Of a stretch of DNA of 64,000 bases, positions 46,614 through 54,142 are shown one piece after another. The stretch comes from Bradyrhizobium guangdongense. GTDB taxonomy: Bacteria; Pseudomonadota; Alphaproteobacteria; Rhizobiales; Xanthobacteraceae. Positions within the stretch are counted from its first letter, which is position 1. Each line of letters opens with the position of its first letter. Below the pieces are notes generated by a model. The model did no database searches and was not told the DNA's origin. It was given only the letters and a program-made list of their open reading frames with translations. The DNA lies in assembly GCF_004114975.1 (NCBI RefSeq), contig NZ_CP030051.1, positions 7,392,046 through 7,456,045 of the forward strand, written 5' to 3'. Made by a program: the position numbers and the translations under genes.

Positions 46614-46630
46614 ACTTTGTATCGCAAAGT
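46614..46630. promoter_or_regulatory. Palindromic operator candidate upstream of the membrane protein-regulator-uppS unit
   Basis: ACTTTG-TATCG-CAAAGT is a 6-bp dyad matching the site at 45543-45559 in 16 of 17 bases. A further half-site (ACAAAGT, 46641-46647) follows at 17 bases. It lies 41 bases before the first start codon. Confidence 0.7.
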
Positions 46631-46760
46631 ATACCGCGTTACAAAGTAAAGGCAAGGATGAAACTCGTCCAGGACAGGAGGGGCGCGATCGAACAACTGT
46701 CGGTTGCATCCCGGCCGCCGGCCCAGCTAAGATGCGGCCAAGGTGCCCTGGGGGGAAGTC

Positions 46761-48011
46761 ATGCGGTTAAGGTCGTTCGTCGCTGCAGCTCTGCTGCAGG
46801 TGTGTCTGGTTGGGGCGGCGCATGCGAAAGGACCATTTGGCACGGTCAATGTCGGCGGCTGGGTCGGGGGCGCCTTCAGCAACGACGAAACGGGCGCCTT
46901 CTCCCATTGCGCGGCGACGGCGCCTTATGCGAACGGCGTCATCCTCGTCGTGAGCCAAAATGCCGCCGGCATATGGTCGCTCGCCTTTGCCAGTCCCAAC
47001 TATCACTTCAACAAGGACGAGAACGCCGCAATCGACGTGACCTTCGACGGGCGGGAGCAAGCCAGGCTGTACGCCACGGCGTACCGGTCCGACATGCTCA
47101 CGGCCGTCATGCCGCTGAACGTCGTGCATACGTTTCAGAAGGCGAGCCTGATGGTCGCGACGGCCGGCCACGCCGTCCTGAACTTCGACCTCAGGTCAAC
47201 CGGCCCGGCGATCGCCGCATTGGCCAATTGCGTGACCCGGGTGAAAGCCGACGGGCTCGACAAGGCGGGTGACTTCACCAAAGGCGCAACGAAGCCGGCA
47301 ACTGCGGCGGACAAGCAGGGCTCACCACCGACAGCCAAATCCAGCAGAGGGACCAAGAGCGGCTTTGGCACCGGCTTCGTGGTGAGCGCCAGCGGCCACA
47401 TCGTCACCAACAACCACGTGATCGACGGTTGCAGCGAACTCAAGGGCAATCTCACCGGCGAAGCCGCGATGGTGTTGCGCGTCGTGTCGAACGACGCGAG
47501 CAACGATCTGGCCTTGTTGCAGCCCGCGTCGACGACGGCATTCAGGGATTTCGCGAGGATCCGCGACCGCTCGATCCGCTCCGGCGATTCCGTCGTCGCG
47601 ATCGGCTTTCCCCTTCACGGGCTGCTGACCTCGGATTTCACGGTGACCACAGGTATCGTGAGCTCGCTCAGCGGCATGCGCAACGATTCGCGCTTCCTGC
47701 AGATCAGCGCGCCCGTGCAGCCCGGCAACAGCGGCGGCCCGCTGTTCGACACCTCCGGGCAGGTCGTCGGCGTGGTCACAGGAAAGATCCCTGGACTGCG
47801 TATCGCCGCAATCACCGGCGACATCCCCGAAAACATCAACTTCGCCATCAAGACCGGTGCGCTGCGCGACTTCCTCGACAATTCGGTCGTGCCGTACCAG
47901 ACGGCCGAACCGCGGGGCGAGCTCAAGACCACCGAGATCGCCGGCAACGCCCGTGCCTACACGATGCTGATCTCGTGCAACGGCACGGTGCAGGCGGACG
48001 CGAAGAAATAG
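46761..48011 (+). CDS. Secreted trypsin-like (Do/S1C-type) serine protease with a unique N-terminal domain
   Basis: This 416-residue protein has a signal peptide (MRLRSFVAAALLQVCLVGA, ending AHA-KG) and a domain of about 140 residues (KGPFGTVNVGGWVGGAF onward) with no known motif. A Ser/Lys/Thr linker leads to a chymotrypsin-fold protease with His in TNNHVIDG, Asp in SNDLALLQ and Ser in VQPGNSGGPLFD. There is no PDZ domain, unlike DegP. It should act in the periplasm. The ATG at 46761 follows GGGGGAA. It stands alone between the divergent uppS unit and a palindrome. Confidence 0.88.
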   Translation: MRLRSFVAAALLQVCLVGAAHAKGPFGTVNVGGWVGGAFSNDETGAFSHCAATAPYANGVILVVSQNAAGIWSLAFASPNYHFNKDENAAIDVTFDGREQARLYATAYRSDMLTAVMPLNVVHTFQKASLMVATAGHAVLNFDLRSTGPAIAALANCVTRVKADGLDKAGDFTKGATKPATAADKQGSPPTAKSSRGTKSGFGTGFVVSASGHIVTNNHVIDGCSELKGNLTGEAAMVLRVVSNDASNDLALLQPASTTAFRDFARIRDRSIRSGDSVVAIGFPLHGLLTSDFTVTTGIVSSLSGMRNDSRFLQISAPVQPGNSGGPLFDTSGQVVGVVTGKIPGLRIAAITGDIPENINFAIKTGALRDFLDNSVVPYQTAEPRGELKTTEIAGNARAYTMLISCNGTVQADAKK

Positions 48012-48030
48012 CGACAAAGCCGGTCTCGTA

Positions 48031-48060
48031 ACCCGGATGGAGCGGAGCGTAATCCGGGAC
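48031..48060. repeat. Short palindrome (ACCCGGATGGAGCGGAGCGTAATCCGGGA type)
   Basis: CCCGGAT and ATCCGGG flank GGAGCGGAGCG. It lies 20 bases after the protease stop and may end that transcript. Confidence 0.6.
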
Positions 48061-48080
48061 CGCTGCTTCTCCGAGAGGAC

Positions 48081-48548
48081 TCAGGCGACGAAGGCCTCGA
48101 GCTTGTCGAAGAACGAGCTCCAGCCGCGCTGGTGGTTGTCGCGCGCAGTCTCGTCGAAGAACTGGGCGTGATAGAAGATCATCAGCGTACCGGCGCTGTC
48201 CGGCTTGAGCGTGATCGTCACCAGCGATTCGCGTTCGGGCGTCGAATGCCAGGCCCAGGTGAAGACCAGACGTTCGTTCGGCATCACCTCGCGGTAGATG
48301 CCGCCGGCCTCGAAATATTCGCCGTCGTCGCGGGTGAACGAGATGCGGAAGCGGCCGCCGGTGCGAACATCGACGTCCGCACGCAGCGTCGCCGGCTTGA
48401 TGTTCGGCGGCCCGAACCATTGCACTAGCTGCTCGGCTTGCGTCCAGGCGGCGAAGACCTTTTCCGGCCGCGCGCGGAGGCGGCGCGTGAGCGTGAGGCT
48501 CGGCGCTTCGTTTGCACGTTCGGCGACGCCGGCGACTGCGTTGACCAT
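48081..48548 (-). CDS. SRPBCC/AHSA1-family protein
   Basis: This 155-residue protein has the START-like fold of Aha1/CalC relatives: LTLTRRLRARPEKVFAAWTQAEQLVQWFGPP, then GGRFRISFTRDDGEYFEAGGIYREV and the final HQRGWSSFFDKLEAFV. These proteins bind hydrophobic ligands and are regularly encoded after ArsR regulators, as here. Its start lies 124 bases inside the ArsR gene, in another frame. Confidence 0.88.
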   Translation of the reverse strand: MVNAVAGVAERANEAPSLTLTRRLRARPEKVFAAWTQAEQLVQWFGPPNIKPATLRADVDVRTGGRFRISFTRDDGEYFEAGGIYREVMPNERLVFTWAWHSTPERESLVTITLKPDSAGTLMIFYHAQFFDETARDNHQRGWSSFFDKLEAFVA

Positions 48549-48877
48549 GGTTTGTCCTCCACAAAGGCGGCAAGGCGATCGAAACTCTCCGACCAGAACT
48601 GCGCGTAGCGATTGAGCCAGTTCATCGCCCGCTCCATCGGCTGCGTGGTGAGCCGGCAGGAGACGGTGCGCCCGCTCTTCTCCCGCACGATCAGGCCGGC
48701 ATCGGTGAGCACGTCGAGATGCTTCATGATCGCCGGCAGCGACATCGCGAACGGCGCCGCCAGCTCGCTCACCGACAGGCTGTCCCCGTCGCCGAGACGC
48801 GCGAGCAGGGCTCGCCGCGTCGGGTCGGACAGCGCGGCAAAGGTGCGATCGAGCGTCTCGTCCTGATACTTAACCAT
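48425..48877 (-). CDS. ArsR-family winged-helix repressor with long overlapping tail
   Basis: This 150-residue protein has the ArsR DNA-binding core: FAALSDPTRRALLARLGDGDSLSVSELAAPFAMSLPAIMKHLDVLTDAGLIVREKSGRTVSCRL. No metal-binding ELCVCDL motif is present, as in the AHSA1-linked subgroup. The conserved part ends at about residue 108; the last 40 or so residues are a Ser/Arg/Lys-rich tail, encoded where the gene overlaps the AHSA1 gene in a different frame. I chose the ATG at 48877 (MVKYQDETL). A TTAACC/GGTTTA motif at the start may be its own operator. Confidence 0.87.
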   Translation of the reverse strand: MVKYQDETLDRTFAALSDPTRRALLARLGDGDSLSVSELAAPFAMSLPAIMKHLDVLTDAGLIVREKSGRTVSCRLTTQPMERAMNWLNRYAQFWSESFDRLAAFVEDKPWSTQSPASPNVQTKRRASRSRAASARGRKRSSPPGRKPSS

Positions 48878-48962
48878 TAGGTTTAGTATAAACGCAAGCA
48901 CGATCGCGTCAAGCGGGAGCCCGCCCGACGCGATGCATCAGACTGCAATCGATTTGGGACGA

Positions 48963-49241
48963 TCAGTAAGGCGCTACAGGCCGCGCACGACGATGCAGCC
49001 GAGGTTGCGGCTGCGGCGCCGGTTCATAAGCGAAGCGCGGATTCGGCCCGCAATACAGCAGCCGGCCCGAGACGCTGGCCAGGCATTGCTCGTAAGTGCT
49101 GTAGGCACATTCGCCGGGGTAGTCGAATTCGCCGCCTTGCGCGCACCACGGGTAGTCCCGTGCCGCGGCAGGTGTCGCGGAGACGAAGCCGGCAAGGAAC
49201 GCCGCACCCAAGGTCAACAGCACCAATTGCGTCTTGCGCAT
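48963..49241 (-). CDS. DUF3551 small secreted protein
   Basis: This 92-residue protein has a signal peptide (MRKTQLVLLTLGAAFLAGFV, ending PAAA) and the DUF3551 pattern DYPWCAQGGEFDYPGECAYSTYEQCLASVSGRLLYCGPNP, with four cysteines that could form two disulfides. This family is largely restricted to Bradyrhizobium and relatives, in many copies. The role is unknown. The C-terminus is a Pro/Arg-rich tail. Confidence 0.85.
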   Translation of the reverse strand: MRKTQLVLLTLGAAFLAGFVSATPAAARDYPWCAQGGEFDYPGECAYSTYEQCLASVSGRLLYCGPNPRFAYEPAPQPQPRLHRRARPVAPY

Positions 49242-49337
49242 GGTCCCAACTCCTCTCTTCCCGGCGCGAGATACGCACCATGTATCATCAGGTCTTGCTG
49301 CGCGATTTTATTCCAGATCACCGCGCAAGACCACGCA

Positions 49338-49365
49338 AGAAAAAGCCCCGCCGTTCGGCGGGGCT
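49338..49365 (-). terminator. Rho-independent terminator of the Bug-type binding protein gene
   Basis: AGCCCCGCCG (49344-49353) and CGGCGGGGCT (49356-49365) form a perfect 10-bp stem, followed on the minus strand by a T-run (TTTTTCTT). It begins 24 bases after the gene's stop. Confidence 0.85.
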
Positions 49366-49389
49366 CCGTTTGCGGCGATCACAAGATCG

Positions 49390-50364
49390 CTACTCGACCT
49401 TCAGGCCGGCAAATTCGACGACCTTCTTCCACTTGGCGGTCTCGGCTTCGATCTCCTTGCCGAACGCCTCCGGCGTCTCGATCAGCGGATCGCCACCGAG
49501 CTCGACCAGGCGCTTGGTCATGTCGGGCTCCTTCATCAGCGTGTTGATCTCGTTGTTGAGCTTGGTGATCAAGTCCTTAGGCATATCCTTCGGCGCACCG
49601 ATGCCGAACAGCGCGCTCGCCTCGTAATCCTTCACGGTCTCGCCGATCGCGGGCACGTCCGGCAGCTGCGGCGAGCGCTGCGCCGTGGTGACGCCGAGCG
49701 CGCGAAGCGAACCGGAGCGGATGTGCTGGATGATGGACGGCATGTTGTCGAAGATCACCTGCACCTGTCCACCGAGCATGTCGGTGATCGCGGGCGCCGC
49801 GCCGCGATAAGGCACGTGCTGCATCTTGCAGCCGGTCATCGCCATGAACATCTCGCCGGACAGATGCACCGAGGTGCCGTTGCCGGAGGACGCCATGTTC
49901 ACCTTGCCGGGATTGGCCTTCACGTAGTCGATGAACTCGGCGACGGTCTTGGCCGGCACGTCCTTGTTGACGGTCATCACGTTCGGCACGCGCTGGAACG
50001 CGGCGATCGGCGCGATGTCGCGGACGAAGTTGAACTTGAGATTGGCGTAGAGTGTTGCGTTGATGTAGTTGGCCGGATTGATCAGCAGCACGGTGTAGCC
50101 GTCTGGCTCGGCGTTCACGACCGATTCGGTGCCGATATTGTTGCCCGCGCCAGGCTTGTTCTCGACCACGAATTGCTGGCCGAGCCGCTCCGACAGGCGC
50201 TGGCCGATCAGGCGCGCCAGGATATCGGTGGCGCCGCCCGGGGGATAGCCGACCACGAACTTCACCGGCCGGGACGGATAATCCGCTGCAAAAGCTTTCG
50301 ACAGCGGGCTGGCTGCAAGCGGAGTGGCGGCGAGCAGGCCGAGCGCGGAACGGCGAGTGATCAT
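49390..50364 (-). CDS. Bug-family tripartite tricarboxylate transporter substrate-binding protein
   Basis: This 324-residue periplasmic binding protein has a Tat-like signal MITRRSALGLLAATPLAASP and the Bug (TctC) start YPSRPVKFVVGYPPGGATDILARLIGQRLSERLGQQFVVENKPGAGNNIG. Later segments QVQVIFDNMPSIIQHIRSG and LRALGVTTAQRSPQLPDVPAIGE are equally typical. No TctA/TctB membrane genes are adjacent, so it is one of the many orphan Bug proteins and probably feeds a remote transporter or acts in sensing. Ligands are usually carboxylates. The gene ends at a strong terminator. Confidence 0.93.
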   Translation of the reverse strand: MITRRSALGLLAATPLAASPLSKAFAADYPSRPVKFVVGYPPGGATDILARLIGQRLSERLGQQFVVENKPGAGNNIGTESVVNAEPDGYTVLLINPANYINATLYANLKFNFVRDIAPIAAFQRVPNVMTVNKDVPAKTVAEFIDYVKANPGKVNMASSGNGTSVHLSGEMFMAMTGCKMQHVPYRGAAPAITDMLGGQVQVIFDNMPSIIQHIRSGSLRALGVTTAQRSPQLPDVPAIGETVKDYEASALFGIGAPKDMPKDLITKLNNEINTLMKEPDMTKRLVELGGDPLIETPEAFGKEIEAETAKWKKVVEFAGLKVE

Positions 50365-50472
50365 CTCAAGGGTTCTCCCAGGTGTGTTCTTGATGGTGGC
50401 GTCCGCGGCGTTGTAACAAAGCCTGCTTGCTGCGGAAAGTGCGCAAGCCCGATGACGACGAAAGGATAAGGC

Positions 50473-50883
50473 ATGCCGCTCAAGGTTCACGCCCTCGATC
50501 ATCTCGTGATCAACGTCGCCGACGTCGCTGTCACCGCCGAGTGGTATCGCAGGATCCTCGGCATGGAAGTCAAGGTGTTCGACCCCGGTGGCGGCAAAGC
50601 GCCGCGGACCTCGCTTCAGTTTGGTCAACAAAAGATCAATGTCCGGCCGCGTGATGCCGACAAGGTGGAATGGTTCACCGCCGACCACGAGACTCCCGGC
50701 AGCGAGGATCTGTGCTTTCTCACCACCTCGACTCCCGACGAGGTGGTGGCGCATTTGAAAGCACACGGCGTCGCGATCGAGCAAGGCCCCTCACCTCGGC
50801 AAGGCGCCCGCGGCACGCTGCACTCGGTCTATTGCCGGGATCCGGACGGGAGCCTGATCGAGATTTCCTCGTATGAGGAGTGA
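50473..50883 (+). CDS. VOC-family (glyoxalase/dioxygenase-like) protein
   Basis: This 136-residue metalloprotein has the vicinal-oxygen-chelate pattern VHALDHLVINVADVAVTAEWYRRILGMEV, with the metal-binding His in the first repeat, and the closing LHSVYCRDPDGSLIEISSYEE with the metal Glu. The second-repeat metal residue is probably the His in TLHSVY. It may be a dioxygenase or resistance protein. The ATG at 50473 follows AAAGGATAAGG. Confidence 0.9.
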   Translation: MPLKVHALDHLVINVADVAVTAEWYRRILGMEVKVFDPGGGKAPRTSLQFGQQKINVRPRDADKVEWFTADHETPGSEDLCFLTTSTPDEVVAHLKAHGVAIEQGPSPRQGARGTLHSVYCRDPDGSLIEISSYEE

Positions 50884-50910
50884 TCGGTGAGGTCACGTCT
50901 TCCGCTCCAT

Positions 50911-50996
50911 CGTCATTGCGAGCGAATCGAAGCAATCCAGACTTTCTCCGAACGGGCAGTCTGGATTGCTTCGTCGCTACGCTCCTCGCAATGACG
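50911..50996. repeat. Intergenic palindromic element, family A, copy 4
   Basis: CGTCATTGCGAGCGAATCGA pairs with CTACGCTCCTCGCAATGACG, and GAAGCAATCCAGA with TCTGGATTGCTTC. It lies between the VOC and acyl-CoA ligase genes. Confidence 0.85.
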
Positions 50997-51036
50997 GGGA
51001 GAGAGCGGAGCCTCCGATTGCGCCCCGCGCCGTCCG

Positions 51037-52683
51037 ATGGCAGGAAGACGCAATAATCAAAAGGCAGCCGCGAGCAAGATGCAGGCTGCATGGGAGGATG
51101 CATTGGCCATTCAACAGACCGCCGCCGGAATCGTGGGCCCGTTCGACGGGCTCGACGTGCCCTGGCTGCTCAAGCTGCGCGCGGAGGTGCGCCGTGATCA
51201 TCCGTTCCTGATCTGGGCGCCATTCGACGCGCCGGCGCGGCATTGGAGCTATGGCGAATTTCACGAGCGGGTCGGCGCGCTCGCGGCGGGGCTCACCCGG
51301 CGCGGCGTGGAGCCGGGCGAGTATGTGCTCATTCACCTGGACAATTGCATCGAGGCGCTGCTGGCCTGGTTCGCCTGCGTCGAATGCGGGGCCATCGCGG
51401 TGACCACCAACACCCGTTCCGCGCCGGCGGAGATCGCATATTTTGCCGATCATTGCGGCGCGGTCGCCGCGATCACGCAGCCGGCCTATGCGGAAGTCGT
51501 CGCACAGAACTGCCGCAACATCCGCTGGATGGCGGTGACGTCGCATGATGCGGGCGCTGCGCCTGCCCATACGGTCTCGCACGGCGACAGCTTTGAAGCG
51601 CTGTTCGCCGACAGCGCCGACCGACCCAGGCGCGCCACGGATCCGCTCGCGCCCTGCAGCGTGCAGTACACGTCGGGGACGACGTCGCGCCCGAAAGCGG
51701 TGCTCTGGACTCATGCCAACGCATTGTGGGGCGCCAAGATCAATGCTGCACATGAGGACCTGCACGCGAGCGACGTGCACCAGACTTATCTGCCGCTGTT
51801 TCACACCAATGCGCTGGCCTACTCGATGCTGGCGACGCTCTGGGTCGGCGCGAGCTGCGTGATCCAGCCGCGCTTCTCGGCCAGCCGGTTCTGGGGCGTC
51901 GCGCGGGAGCACGGCTCGACCTGGACCTCGACGATTCCGTTCTGCATGAAGGCGCTTCTCGAGCAGGAGATCCCGAAGGACCACAAATTCCGCCTGTGGG
52001 GCACCGCGATCAACGAGCCGCCGGCATTTGCCGCATTCGGCGTCAAGATCATCGGCTGGTGGGGCATGACCGAGACCATCACCCACGGCATCGTCGGCGA
52101 GGTCGACCAGCCCAACATTCCGATGTCGATCGGCCGCGCCGCGGGCGAATATCAGATCCGCATCACCGATGATGACGGAAGGCCGACCGCCGTCGGCAAC
52201 ACCGGCAATCTTGCGATCAGGGGCATTCGCGGCCTGTCACTGTTTGCCGAATATCTGCACAACGAGGCGGCGACGCGCGAGAGCTTTGACGAGCACGGTT
52301 TCTTCATCACCGGCGACCGCGTCGAGCGGCTGGCTAACGGCTTCATCAAGTTCGGCGATCGCGCCAAGGACATGCTGAAGGTCGGCGGCGAGAACGTCGC
52401 GGCCTCCGAGATCGAGCAGGTGATCGCAATCGTATCAGGCGTGCGCGAGGCCGCAGTGGTGGCGAAGAAGCATCCGATGCTGGACGAGGTGCCGGTCGTC
52501 TTTATCATCCCGCATGGCGGGGTCGCGAGTGCTCCGCCTGATCTTCAGGAGCGCGTGATGGCGGCGTGCCGCAAGAGCCTTGCCGACTTCAAGGTGCCGC
52601 GCGAGATCAGACTCGTCGACGACATGCCGCGCTCGACGCTGGAGAAGGTGGCGAAGGCGGAGCTGCGAAAGATGCTGGACTAG
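51037..52683 (+). CDS. AMP-forming acyl-CoA synthetase (ligase)
   Basis: This 548-residue enzyme activates a carboxylic acid with ATP and CoA. The ATP-loop VQYTSGTTSRPKAVLWTHAN, the motif GWWGMTETITHG, the adenylate-binding GFFITGDRVERLANGFIKFGDRAKDMLKVGGENVAASEIE, and the final Lys region RSTLEKVAKAEL are all present. It resembles CaiC-like crotonobetaine/carnitine or medium-chain acid ligases; the acid is unknown. The start may be 51037 or the ATG at 51079 (MQAAWED), neither with a strong site. Confidence 0.92.
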   Translation: MAGRRNNQKAAASKMQAAWEDALAIQQTAAGIVGPFDGLDVPWLLKLRAEVRRDHPFLIWAPFDAPARHWSYGEFHERVGALAAGLTRRGVEPGEYVLIHLDNCIEALLAWFACVECGAIAVTTNTRSAPAEIAYFADHCGAVAAITQPAYAEVVAQNCRNIRWMAVTSHDAGAAPAHTVSHGDSFEALFADSADRPRRATDPLAPCSVQYTSGTTSRPKAVLWTHANALWGAKINAAHEDLHASDVHQTYLPLFHTNALAYSMLATLWVGASCVIQPRFSASRFWGVAREHGSTWTSTIPFCMKALLEQEIPKDHKFRLWGTAINEPPAFAAFGVKIIGWWGMTETITHGIVGEVDQPNIPMSIGRAAGEYQIRITDDDGRPTAVGNTGNLAIRGIRGLSLFAEYLHNEAATRESFDEHGFFITGDRVERLANGFIKFGDRAKDMLKVGGENVAASEIEQVIAIVSGVREAAVVAKKHPMLDEVPVVFIIPHGGVASAPPDLQERVMAACRKSLADFKVPREIRLVDDMPRSTLEKVAKAELRKMLD

Positions 52684-52696
52684 CGGCGCTGTCGTA

Positions 52697-52776
52697 TGGT
52701 GGGCAAAGGCGCTTCAGCGCCGTGCCCACGTCCTTGGAAGTGGTGGGCACGCTTCGCTCTGCCCAGCCGGCACCGA
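52697..52776. repeat. Palindromic element, family B (GTGGGCAAAGGCGC type)
   Basis: GGGCAAAGGCGCTTCAGCGCCGTGCCC is followed by GTGGGCACGCTTCGCTCTGCCCA, two hairpins in tandem. It lies between the convergent ligase and HD-GYP genes. Confidence 0.7.
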
Positions 52777-52780
52777 GCTC

Positions 52781-53875
52781 TCAGAACGATCCCAGCGCCA
52801 CGGGCCGGAACGCCTGCAGCAGCTGCTGATCCAGCTTGCCGCCCATGCCTTCCATCATCGTGAACGCGCGCGCGTGGGTGAACGGCATGCGATAGGCGCG
52901 CTTCTCCACCAGAGCGGCATAGATGTCGACGATCGTCGTAAGCCGCACGATGTCGCTGATCTGGTTCGAGGACAGGTTGTTGGGATAGCCGCTGCCGTCG
53001 AGGAATTCGTGGTGATGCAGCACCACGTCCAGCATTTCCGGCGGGAAGCCGCCTTGGGCGGCGAGGGCCTCGTAACCGCGGCGTGGGTGCTGGCGAACTT
53101 CTTCCATCTCCTCGTCGGTGAGCTTGCCGGGCTTGTCGAGCAAGGCGAAGGGAACGAAGGCCTTGCCGACATCGTGCAGCAGGGCGGCGCGGGTCAGGCG
53201 GCGCTGGTCGTCCTCGCGCATGCCGAGATGCTGCGCGAAGGCAACCGCGAAGCCGGTGACGAACAGGCAGTGGCGATAGCTGCCGACATGATGGCAGCCG
53301 ACCGTGGTGAGCCATTCGCGCAGCGAGGAGTGCTTGATCGCCTTCAGAATCTTGTTCTCGGCGGCGATGACGTCGTCGAAGGTCAGGGGCACCCCGAGCG
53401 GCAGCTTCTCGAACATCTTCGTCAGCACCGCATGCGCCGCCTCGACGCCACGGTTGAGCGTCTTGCCGCGATCGGTCGCGTCATAGCTTGCCGTATCGGG
53501 AAACGCGGCGCGGATGCGCTGGAGGATCGCATCGGGCTGCAGCGGTCGCGAGATGGTATCGGTCGCGCCGAGCGCCCAGGCCTGCATGGTGCCGTGATGC
53601 AGCGCGTCGGCGAGCACGAACAGCCGCGGCATCGAACGATAGGCGTCGCCGCGCAGCTTGTTGCGCACCCGCTGCACGCTCTCGGGCGAGCGCAAATTGA
53701 TGTCGACCACGAGACCGGAGAGATCGCGCGAGGGCTGCTCGGGGATGCCTTCCGTCGTCACCGTCGAGACGTCGCCGACGGCCTTCAGAATGCTGGCGAG
53801 CTCGGTGCTCGCATCGCTCCGGTCGGAGGCGAGCAGAAGCCGGCGTTTGGCGGCGGATTTGGCTGGCGCGTTCAT
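52781..53875 (-). CDS. HD-GYP domain c-di-GMP phosphodiesterase with receiver-like N-terminus
   Basis: This 364-residue cytoplasmic protein begins with a degenerate receiver-like domain (residues 10-125: VVDINL, then SRPLQP in place of the usual KP) and ends with an HD-GYP domain. The metal motif LLHDVGKAFVP and the diagnostic HHHEFLDGSGYP are intact, so it should open c-di-GMP to pGpG/GMP. The replaced Lys and missing acidic cluster suggest the receiver is not phosphorylated in the classic way. The gene is on the minus strand, monocistronic, with a GGGGAAA site. Confidence 0.92.
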   Translation of the reverse strand: MNAPAKSAAKRRLLLASDRSDASTELASILKAVGDVSTVTTEGIPEQPSRDLSGLVVDINLRSPESVQRVRNKLRGDAYRSMPRLFVLADALHHGTMQAWALGATDTISRPLQPDAILQRIRAAFPDTASYDATDRGKTLNRGVEAAHAVLTKMFEKLPLGVPLTFDDVIAAENKILKAIKHSSLREWLTTVGCHHVGSYRHCLFVTGFAVAFAQHLGMREDDQRRLTRAALLHDVGKAFVPFALLDKPGKLTDEEMEEVRQHPRRGYEALAAQGGFPPEMLDVVLHHHEFLDGSGYPNNLSSNQISDIVRLTTIVDIYAALVEKRAYRMPFTHARAFTMMEGMGGKLDQQLLQAFRPVALGSF

Positions 53876-54027
53876 GGTTTCCCCAGAGCATGGGAGTGTC
53901 TTCAGAGTCAGCCTAAGCCGGATCAGGTTCTCCGGCCCTTAAGAGGCGTGCTCAACGGACCCTGTCGGATTTGGGTACAATTTTAGCGATCGCCCTTCCT
54001 TCGATCGGAACCCGCGAAACGACGTCC

Positions 54028-54049
54028 AAAACAACCCCATGCACAGTAG
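54028..54049. repeat. 22-bp dispersed repeat, copy 2
   Basis: The segment is identical to 763-784. It lies between the HD-GYP gene start and the terminator of the iorBA-type genes. Confidence 0.7.
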
Positions 54050-54083
54050 AAGGGGTACTGAAAACGCTGACTTTTTGGCGACG

Positions 54084-54114
54084 AAAAATCCGCCGGAGGC
54101 TGCCCTCCGGCGGA
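54084..54114 (-). terminator. Rho-independent terminator of the iorA-iorB-type operon
   Basis: TCCGCCGGAGG (54089-54099) and CCTCCGGCGGA (54104-54114) form a perfect 11-bp stem with a 4-base loop. On the minus strand a TTTTT run follows directly. It begins 28 bases after the large-subunit stop. Confidence 0.9.
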
Positions 54115-54142
54115 TCATCTCGTTCGGCAATCCAAGCCCGGC

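Noticed and set aside
49234..50469. 411-codon plus-strand frame opposite the Bug-type gene
   Set aside because: It is a His/Arg-rich shadow of the conserved binding-protein gene.
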